Below are positions 18,290 to 26,000 of a DNA stretch of 64,000 bases, piece after piece. The notes below the pieces were generated by a model. That model was not told the DNA's origin and ran no database searches. It saw only the letters and a list, made by a program, of their open reading frames with translations. The stretch spans positions 1 through 64,000 of the forward strand of contig JAFZSD010000004.1 of NCBI GenBank assembly GCA_017619535.1, read 5' to 3'. The DNA is from Oscillospiraceae bacterium (lineage in GTDB: Bacteria > Bacillota > Clostridia > Oscillospirales > Oscillospiraceae). Each line of letters opens with the position of its first letter. Position 1 is the stretch's first letter. Position numbers and translations under genes: made by a program.

Positions 18290-20488
18290 TCAGTTCGCTC
18301 CGCGCTTTACCGTGATGACGCCCGGCACAGCGTTGAGCCGGGCCATGGTGGCGTCCAGTTCGCGTCTGTCTCTAAGGTCCAGCGTCATGGACAGGACTGC
18401 GTTGCCGTCCGTGACTTTCCTGGCGGAAAACGCCGACGTTTTCACGTTCAGCGTGCTCAGCACCATGGCGACGTCCATGATGAGGCCGTTTCTGTCTTTT
18501 GCGGTTATGAATACCGACGTCTGATACACGTCGGAGGAGCTGTTCGCCCACTGGACGTTCAGCCATCTCGGACGCTCGTCCGGTTTTTCGATCGAGCTGA
18601 GGTAGTTCTTGCAGTCGCGCCGGTGGATGGATATGCCGAACCCCCGGGTTATGAATCCCGCGATGTCGTCTCCGGGGATCGGTGTGCAACAGTGTGCAAA
18701 CTTAACGAGGCAGTTGTCCACGCCCTCGATCACGACGCCGTGCACAGGTCTGGCGGCGGGCTCCGTCTGCTGCGCGGTGGGCGTTATGCCGTCCGTCTCA
18801 GCCTTTTTCTTGGCGCGCTCTATCGTGAGCAGCTCGTCCTTTATGCGGTTCACCGTCTTCTGGGCGGAGATACCGCCGTAACCGATGGCCGCGTAAACTT
18901 CCTCAAGAGACGGGAACGACAGGCGCTTGAGCACTCTCGGCAGGACGTCGTCTGACGTGATGTCCGACATTGATATCATCGCCCGCCTTAGCTCGGACTC
19001 GAAGGCCGCCTTGCCGTGGACGATGTTCTCCTCGCGGCGTTCCTTCTTGAACCACTGGCGAATCTTTGTCCGGGCGGCGCCGCTCTTTACTATTCCCAAC
19101 CAGTCGCGGCTCGGGCCTTTCGACGCGTTGGACGTGATCACTTCTACTATATCGCCGTTTTTGAGTATCGTCGTGAAAGGGACAATGCGTCCGTTCACCT
19201 TCGCTGCGGTCATCCTGTTCCCGATGGCGGAGTGGATGTTATATGCAAAATCTATCGGAGTGGCTCCGGCGGGAAGGTTGATCACGTCGCCCTGCGGCGT
19301 GAACACGAAGACCTCGTCGGAGAACATGTCTATCTTCAGGGACTGGACGAAATCCTGCGCGTCGCTGTCCTGCTGGGACTCAAGCAGCCGTCGTATCCAG
19401 CTGAATTTCTCTTCGTCGGCGTCGCCCTGTATACCCTGTTTGTACTTCCAGTGCGCCGCTATGCCGTATTCCGCCGTCTCGTGCATTTCCCAGGTGCGTA
19501 TCTGGACCTCGAAGGGGATGCCCTCCGTGCCGATGACGGTGGTGTGCAGGCTCTGGTACATATTCGGCTTCGGAGTTCCGATGTAGTCCTTGAAATGGCC
19601 GGGAATCGGCCTGAACATATCGTGTATGTGTCCCAGAACGTTGTAGCAGTCCGCTATGGAGTCCACTATGACCCTGAACGCGTACAGGTCGAGGACCTCG
19701 TCGAAGGTCTTGTTCTGGCTGTACATCTTGCGGTATATGCTGTAGATATGCTTTATACGGCCGAAGACCGAGGCCTCTATGCCGTACTCTTCGAGACGTT
19801 CGGTGATGCGGTTCTTGACGGATTCGAAAAACTGTTCGTTTTCCGAATTCCGTTTGTTGACTTCCGCGTTGATATAGGCGTAGCCTTCCGGGTCGAGGCG
19901 CATGATCGACAGATCTTCAAGTTCCCACTTGATCTTCTGCATGCCCAGGCGGTGCGCTATCGGAGCGTATATCTCCATGGTCTCCAGCGCCTTCTCCCGC
20001 TGCTTTTCCTCGGACTGATATTCCAGAGTGCGCATGTTGTGAAGACGGTCTGCAAGCTTTATCAGGATGACGCGGATATCCTTCGCCATTGCGATGAGCA
20101 TCTTGCGAAGGTTCTCCATCTGCTCGTCTTCTTTGTTCGAGTAGGTGACGCGCGTCAGTTTGGTCACGCCCTCGACGAGTTCCGCGACCTCGGTGCCGAA
20201 CTTCTTCTCGATATCCTCGTGGGTGATGCCGGTATCTTCGACCGTGTCGTGGAGAAGGGCCGCTATTATAGACTCCTCGTCGAGCGACATCTCGGCGATT
20301 ATCTCGGCCGCGGCCAGCGGATGCGTTATGAACGGGCTTCCGTCCTTGCGCTTCTGGTCTCCGTGTGCAAGGCGCGCGAAATCAAACGCCTCTCTTATGT
20401 GCGAAAGATCGGCGGACGGTACGTTCTTCTTTACCGTTTCCTCGAACTGGCGGTATTGTTCCTCGAGCACGGGATCGTATTCTTCCAC
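18290..20488 (-). CDS. rel: Bifunctional (p)ppGpp synthetase/hydrolase Rel
   Basis: 732 residues. Controls the stringent response by making and degrading (p)ppGpp. The N-terminal HD hydrolase (about 30-190) keeps HDTVED. The synthetase domain (about 230-360) keeps the YRKMY and PNMYQSLHTTV segments. TGS (VFTPQGDVINLPAGATPIDFAY) and a C-terminal ACT domain follow; the CC/zinc-finger-type HCCTPIPGD is present. All key motifs suggest both activities are kept. It lies 36 bases after recJ, as in most Clostridia, although the usual apt gene between them is missing. Confidence 0.97.
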   Translation of the reverse strand: MEEYDPVLEEQYRQFEETVKKNVPSADLSHIREAFDFARLAHGDQKRKDGSPFITHPLAAAEIIAEMSLDEESIIAALLHDTVEDTGITHEDIEKKFGTEVAELVEGVTKLTRVTYSNKEDEQMENLRKMLIAMAKDIRVILIKLADRLHNMRTLEYQSEEKQREKALETMEIYAPIAHRLGMQKIKWELEDLSIMRLDPEGYAYINAEVNKRNSENEQFFESVKNRITERLEEYGIEASVFGRIKHIYSIYRKMYSQNKTFDEVLDLYAFRVIVDSIADCYNVLGHIHDMFRPIPGHFKDYIGTPKPNMYQSLHTTVIGTEGIPFEVQIRTWEMHETAEYGIAAHWKYKQGIQGDADEEKFSWIRRLLESQQDSDAQDFVQSLKIDMFSDEVFVFTPQGDVINLPAGATPIDFAYNIHSAIGNRMTAAKVNGRIVPFTTILKNGDIVEVITSNASKGPSRDWLGIVKSGAARTKIRQWFKKERREENIVHGKAAFESELRRAMISMSDITSDDVLPRVLKRLSFPSLEEVYAAIGYGGISAQKTVNRIKDELLTIERAKKKAETDGITPTAQQTEPAARPVHGVVIEGVDNCLVKFAHCCTPIPGDDIAGFITRGFGISIHRRDCKNYLSSIEKPDERPRWLNVQWANSSSDVYQTSVFITAKDRNGLIMDVAMVLSTLNVKTSAFSARKVTDGNAVLSMTLDLRDRRELDATMARLNAVPGVITVKRGAN

Positions 20489-20524
20489 TTTTACACCTCC
20501 GGCTAAGCTTGGGCTGGCGGGGCT

Positions 20525-22228
20525 TCAGTCCGCGCCGCCCGTGTGCGGCCGTATGTCTATAAGCATGAGCTGGATGCTCTGGCGTCCGCGGAAATCGTTG
20601 ATCTGGGGCGAAAATGCTATATCCACTCTGTCTCCCGCGTTTACTCCGAGGGATTCCGGCGAATGGGAGAAGAAGATGCATTCGAAGGTCTCTCCTTCGA
20701 AAACGACGCGCAGCTTGACGTGGCTTCCGCCGCCTATGGCGGTAACGGAGGCGAGAACGGCGTCCATTATACAGAGCGACGGCGAAGGATGTCCGTTGCC
20801 GTAAGGCTCAAGAAGGGCCAGCGCAGAAACGTTTCTGAATGAGAGCAGCGCGGGCTTTACCACCTCGAGATCGATGTTGAGCGTCGGAACGGGAGGCGTC
20901 GGGACGTTTGCTTTGTAATAGTCGCAGAGCGCTTTTCTCAAAGCCGGCACGTTCTCCTCAGCCACCGTCAGTCCGGCCGCCATCTCATGGCCTCCGTAAT
21001 TGTCCAGAAGCGCGGAGCAGTGCTCCAGCGCGGGATAAAGCGAGAATCCGCCGTAACTTCTGCAGGATCCGCGCCCGAAACCGTCTCCGTCCAGGGAGAT
21101 AAGTATCGCGGGGACGCAGAAACGTTCCGCCAGACGCGCCGCTACTATCCCGACGACGCCCTGGAACCAGCCCTCCTTCGCAAGGACTATCGGTCCGTCG
21201 GCGGGGTTCTTTTCCAGCATATCCAGCGCTTCGTCGTATATTTCGGTCACAAGGCTGCGCCGTTCCATATTGAGCTCGCAGAGCTCGGCGGCAAGGCGTT
21301 CAGCCTCCGCCACATCGTCTGTCATCAGGAGATCCGTCGAGAGAACGGACCTTCCCATGCGCCCTGCTGCGTTTATGCGCGGGGCAAGCGCGAATCCGAC
21401 GTTGCCGGTATTGAGCGGCCGTCCCTCCAGTCCGCATCCGCGGAGCAGATGGAGCAGTCCGGGCCTTTTTCTCTTTTCCACCGCTTCGAGACCGGCCCGG
21501 ATGAAAGCGCGGTTCTCTCCCGTCACGGGCACGACGTCGGCTATCGTGCCGATCGCCAGCAGATCGCCGTATTCGTCGAGAAGTTCCTGTAGCTTATCCT
21601 GTCCCTCTACCGCACAGACGAGTTTGAACGCCACACCGACTCCGGCAAGGGATTTGTTTACATACGTGCAGTCACGCCTCTTCGGATCTATGACGGCTAC
21701 GGCGTCCGGCAGTTCGTCCCGGCACTCATGATGATCCGTGATTATCATGTCGATGCCGAGAGCGGCGGCATGCGCCGCTTCTTCATTTGCGGTCACGCCG
21801 CAGTCGACCGTTATTACAAGAGACACGCCTTTTCTGGCGAAGTCGTCGATAGCATTGTTGTTGACTCCGTATCCTTCATCGAGCCTGCAGGGGATGTAGA
21901 TATCGCAGTCGAGTCCCTTTTTCCGCAGGTATCCGGCGAGCAGACAGCTCGCCGTCATGCCGTCGACGTCATAGTCGCCGAATACTACGACCCGCTCGTG
22001 TTCCTTTATCGCCCTGCTTACCCGTGCCGCAGCGGCGTCCATGTCCCGCAGTCCGAAAGGATCCAGCACGGCGGAAAGCCCGGTGTCGAGAAAACGGTTC
22101 GCACGGTCTATGTCATGCACGCCCCGGGACGCGAGTATTACGGCGATGAGCGGGTTGATGCCGCCCTGCGTGAGACATACCGCGTCGTCCCGGTCGTAGC
22201 CGTTGATTTTCCATTTATCGTAAACCAT
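20525..22228 (-). CDS. recJ: Single-stranded-DNA exonuclease RecJ
   Basis: 567 residues, first gene of the operon. DHH-family 5'-3' exonuclease acting in recombination and mismatch repair. Motifs: DYDVDGMTAS near residue 80, TVDCGVTA and TDHHECRDELPDA, then DHHA1 (GGHEMAAGLTV) and the RecJ OB-fold at the C-terminus. The length is the short form without the extra domain of B. subtilis RecJ. ATG with AGAGGTA box; promoter TTGAGA-17-TATAAT lies 28 bases upstream. Confidence 0.96.
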   Translation of the reverse strand: MVYDKWKINGYDRDDAVCLTQGGINPLIAVILASRGVHDIDRANRFLDTGLSAVLDPFGLRDMDAAAARVSRAIKEHERVVVFGDYDVDGMTASCLLAGYLRKKGLDCDIYIPCRLDEGYGVNNNAIDDFARKGVSLVITVDCGVTANEEAAHAAALGIDMIITDHHECRDELPDAVAVIDPKRRDCTYVNKSLAGVGVAFKLVCAVEGQDKLQELLDEYGDLLAIGTIADVVPVTGENRAFIRAGLEAVEKRKRPGLLHLLRGCGLEGRPLNTGNVGFALAPRINAAGRMGRSVLSTDLLMTDDVAEAERLAAELCELNMERRSLVTEIYDEALDMLEKNPADGPIVLAKEGWFQGVVGIVAARLAERFCVPAILISLDGDGFGRGSCRSYGGFSLYPALEHCSALLDNYGGHEMAAGLTVAEENVPALRKALCDYYKANVPTPPVPTLNIDLEVVKPALLSFRNVSALALLEPYGNGHPSPSLCIMDAVLASVTAIGGGSHVKLRVVFEGETFECIFFSHSPESLGVNAGDRVDIAFSPQINDFRGRQSIQLMLIDIRPHTGGAD

Positions 22229-22255
22229 CGGAATACCTCTGTCTGTAATTAATTA

Positions 22256-22284
22256 ATTATATCAACATACTCCGGATTTCTCAA
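22256..22284 (-). promoter_or_regulatory. Promoter of the recJ-rel-dtd-hemZ operon
   Basis: Minus strand TTGAGA (22279-22284) and TATAAT (22256-22261) with a 17-base spacer, in an AT-rich gap. Confidence 0.65.
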
Positions 22285-22349
22285 TAGCAAATCGGCCCTG
22301 TAAGACTGAAAACGTGCCGGTTCCGAAGCGCCGCCCCGAAAACGACGAA

Positions 22350-22377
22350 CATGCCCCGCGCCGAAGCGCGGGGCATG
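22350..22377. terminator. Terminator at the end of the surface-redox cluster
   Basis: Perfect 12-pair stem CATGCCCCGCGC / GCGCGGGGCATG with loop CGAA. T-rich on the plus side and moderately T-rich on the minus side; likely ends the minus-strand cluster transcript before the recJ promoter. Confidence 0.65.
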
Positions 22378-22442
22378 ACTGTTTTTCGAATCCTCTGCCC
22401 GCCTGTTCCGGCTGCCCGAAACGGCGCGGCATACCTATGCGG

Positions 22443-22964
22443 TCAGGTGATCTCCACCTCCGAGAGGTACTTGCACCAGCGGAGACTGTAATAATCGTTG
22501 CGTACTATGACCTGATACGGTCCTTCGCCGCCCTGTGCGCGGTTTTTCATGATCTCGCCGTCGCGCATGTAAACTATATAGATATTTCCGTATTCCGATA
22601 GTTCGCCTGCCTCGACCTTGGTGAGATACAGGTCGGCCCCTTTGAAGAGCAGGGCGCCGTCTTCAGAGACCGTAACGCCCGCAAGGCTGAGCAGATCGTG
22701 TACCTCGACGCCTGTGTATTCGGCCGGCACCGGACGTTCTCCGCTGCTGCGTATCGTCGCTTCGAACGTCTCGGAAGGAAGCGAACGGATGTCGTTTCCG
22801 TTCAGTGTTACGATATCGGCGCCTTCCCGTGTAAATGTCAGCGTTCCCTCTTCCTGCGCTCTTTTCCCGGCCAGGAGCTGGGAGCGGCTGAGAAGCAGAA
22901 GGACGCATACGGCCGCCGCCAGCGCGCACAGAGTTATAATGGTTATTCTTGCAGATCTGGACAC
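22443..22964 (-). CDS. Membrane-anchored single SUOX-like domain protein
   Basis: 173 residues from the GTG at 22964. I prefer this over the in-frame ATG at 23012 because a GAGGGG ribosome site lies 9 bases before it, a signal-anchor helix (ITIITLCALAAAVCVLLLL) follows at once, and the ATG lies inside a long DNA palindrome. The rest is one domain like the repeats of the giant neighbour: YTGVEVHDLLSLAGV, then IYIVYMRDGE and GPYQVIVRN, matching the GPxRLV core of the sulfite-oxidase molybdopterin fold. The molybdenum-ligand cysteine motif is absent. Probably anchored on the outer face of the membrane. Function unknown. Confidence 0.7.
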   Translation of the reverse strand: MSRSARITIITLCALAAAVCVLLLLSRSQLLAGKRAQEEGTLTFTREGADIVTLNGNDIRSLPSETFEATIRSSGERPVPAEYTGVEVHDLLSLAGVTVSEDGALLFKGADLYLTKVEAGELSEYGNIYIVYMRDGEIMKNRAQGGEGPYQVIVRNDYYSLRWCKYLSEVEIT

Positions 22965-22998
22965 GGCCTCACGCCCCTCTCTTTTTCGTTTTCCGGAC

Positions 22999-23024
22999 GC
23001 AGGGGAGCGCATGCGCTCCCCTGC
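22999..23024. repeat. Perfect 26-base palindrome
   Basis: A perfect inverted repeat (half-site GCAGGGGAGCGCA) sits in the 74-base gap after the giant SLH gene. It lacks a T run on either side, so it is not a standard intrinsic terminator; it may protect the upstream mRNA end or limit readthrough into the small gene. Confidence 0.6.
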
Positions 23025-23038
23025 GGATCAACGTTCTC

Positions 23039-26000
23039 TTATTCCGCTGCGAGCAGCCTGGAAATGATAGCCGCCGCCTGGGCTCTCACCGCGGTCTTCG
23101 TCGGGCCGAACTCTGTCTCGGTCATGCCGTTCACGATATTCAGTCTGTACAGGGCGTGCACCGCATCCTTCGCATAGGAAGCTATGGAGGTCTCGTCGGC
23201 GAAGTCCGGGTCGGACTTTACGTCGGTGAGCTCGAGCCCCATCGCGTTTATATAGCGGTAAAGCATCGTAGCCATATCCTGCCTCGTGATATCCGCGTTC
23301 GGCGCGTATTTGCCGTTGCCGACGCCGTTGACTATCCCGTTCGCGGCCGCCCAGTTGACGGCAGCCTCATACCAGGACCCCTTTACCACGTCCGTGAACG
23401 CAGTATCGGTCCATTCGGCCGGGTCGAAACTCTCGGTCGCACGGGCCAGCAGGGTAACGAACTGCGCTCTGGTCACGTTTCCGGCCGGAGTGTAGGTCTT
23501 TCCTCCCGTGCCGTAGATGATGCCTTTCTTTGCCAGCTCATAGATGTACTCGCTGGCCCAGAACCCTTCGGGCAGATCGATGAAATCTGCCGCGCCTTTC
23601 ATCACGGCAACGCCGCCCTCGCTTCCGGCGAAGATATCATGACCGTCGAAGGAGAGGGTATAGATGTTGTCCAGCAGGGTGCTGTCCTCGTTCCAGGTGC
23701 CCTTGGCGCAGCTGTACTCGGTAAAGCTGTCGTTCAGCGTCGGTGCATAGAACAGGCCTGAGCCGGAAGTGGCTATCCAGTAACCGTTGACAGGATCCGG
23801 CATGACCACGCGTACCTCCGTATTGCCTTTAAGGTTCGAGCCGAGAAGATCGGCGCCCGTGTATTTATCTACCTTGTAAGAGCCGTTCGATCCGGAGACG
23901 CGGTAAATGGTACCGCCGACGTTGGGGAGGTTGGCGTAGGAACCGGAGCATACTATCCATGCATCGCCCGCGTTGTCGACCTCAACGCTTCTGACCCACG
24001 CCTGGGCGAGAAGGGAAGAACCGAGGGCGCTGTCGAACTCGCCGGTCAGCTCCTGAGTGAAATCTATATTACCGTTTCTGTCCATATGGACGAAGCCGCC
24101 TGTGAACAGATCGTCTGCCGAACGGCCGCCGCCGTCCGGGTATGTGCCGACCCACAGGCCTTCGTCGTCGAATGCGAGCGCGCTCACCGACTCCGCGGGT
24201 AGGCCGTCCGCCTCTGTCCAGGTCGTCCAGTTTTCGCCGTCATACTTCGTAAGACCGCTGAAAGAGCCGAACCAGACGCTGCCGTCCTCATCGATCTCTA
24301 TGACCTGTACATAGTCGTCCGGGATCTGCCCGCCGGCCTTGTCATACCAGGTTATCTCGCCGTCTTTCATATAGCCTATACCGAAGTTCTGCGCTTCAGG
24401 CGAAGTGTAGTTGGCGTTCTGGCTGAACCATACGCCGCCGTCCTTGTCCACCGCGACTGCGGTCGCATAGTCGGTCTTGAGCGCGGGGCTCGACGTCGTC
24501 GTGAAGACGTCCGTTTCTCCGGAGGCCTTCACGTGGGCCAGTCCGGCGCCTCTGGAACCTGCCCAGAAGCCGCCTTCCCCGTCGGACACGACATAGCGTA
24601 TCCCGGCGAAGGGAAGATCCGTTCCTATCTCATACGTCTTGAATTCCCTCGCCGCTGCGGGCGCCGGTTCGTCGCCTCCGCCGCTGACGTTGCCGACTAC
24701 TATCTTGGAAACGTATTTGTTGCACCAGCCGGTATTGTCATTGACGACCAGACGCAGCGGACCGAAGGCGTTTCCGATGTTGGGATCGTATCCGGGATCA
24801 GTGTCATTTATTACAAGCGGCAGTCCGTTGGTAGCCGTCGTGCCCTGGCCGTAGGCCAGCAGCATGGGCTTTCCATTGATGCCCTTGGAAAGCTGGGTCG
24901 CGTCGAATCCTATCGCGTAATTGTCCGTCGCATAAACGGTTATCGCGGCTGAAGTCCCGCCTCCCGCGAAGCCTATGCCGGACAGGAACTTGTAGAGATC
25001 GATGCCCTCGATGTAGTACGTGCCGCCCATCTGATAGCTGTCGCGAACTATGATATTGCTCATAGCCTCGATCTGCTCGACGGTATACGTGCCGGGTGTT
25101 TTGATGCCGTCGCCGCTGACCTCAATCGTGTAGTCCTTGAACTGGGTGTAGTTGCCGAAGTTGTGGAACCAGCCGTCGATCTCCGCCGCAGTGACCTCGA
25201 TCTCGCTGACGTTCGTTATGCACTCGGCAGCGCTGCCGCCGTTCATGACGAGACGCATATAACCGCCGTTGGCCGTCGTCAGCGGAGCGCCTTCTCCGCC
25301 TGAAGTCATACCGTATGCAAGGATCACGTTCTTCTCAGGATCCATCAGATCCTCCGTCATGAGGGTCACGGACTGGCCCGCGGCGTTCTTTACCGTCACG
25401 GATTCCATGAGCGCGGACGCTCCTATCAGCGGGTCGTTCAGAAGGCTTCCGAGCGCGATGCCGCGATACTCGTTCTTCACGCCGCCGACGGTGTATTCCT
25501 CTGTCACGAGGTACTTCTGCTTCGTCTCTATCGTGCCGATCTTGACCTTTCCGGCCGACGCCACCGCGCCAGTGAAGTTTATCTCTTCGTCAGCGCCGTT
25601 GGATGCGTCGTGGGCGTATTTGTCCGGCTCGATGTTGATAACGATCTTTGCGAGGTTCTCGACGGCGCAGGCTTTGTCGCCGCCGGTGGCTATCGTGCCG
25701 GAAGCAAGCTCGCTGTCGCTCTGCGCGCGCAGGAACATGAGCGGGCCGCCGCTGTTCTTAACCGTTATGCCGGTAACGCTGTCGCTCTTGACATATCCGG
25801 CAGCGGAGGAATCGGCGACGAGGGGATAGCCGTTCTTCGCGAAGGCTACCATCATGCCGAGGCCGTCGGTGCCTCTGAGGGAGTTGCCGCCCTTCTGCTG
25901 TATCTCGTCGAGCGTGTATACCGCGGAAGGATCGTCGCTGCCCGCCTTGTACATGCTGACCGTGCCGATATAGCTGGAAAGGCCTATATCCTCAGAAATA

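Noticed and set aside
17249-18955. A plus-strand frame of 568 codons across the MBL, dtd and rel genes
   Set aside because: It crosses three conserved minus-strand genes and has no recognisable features.
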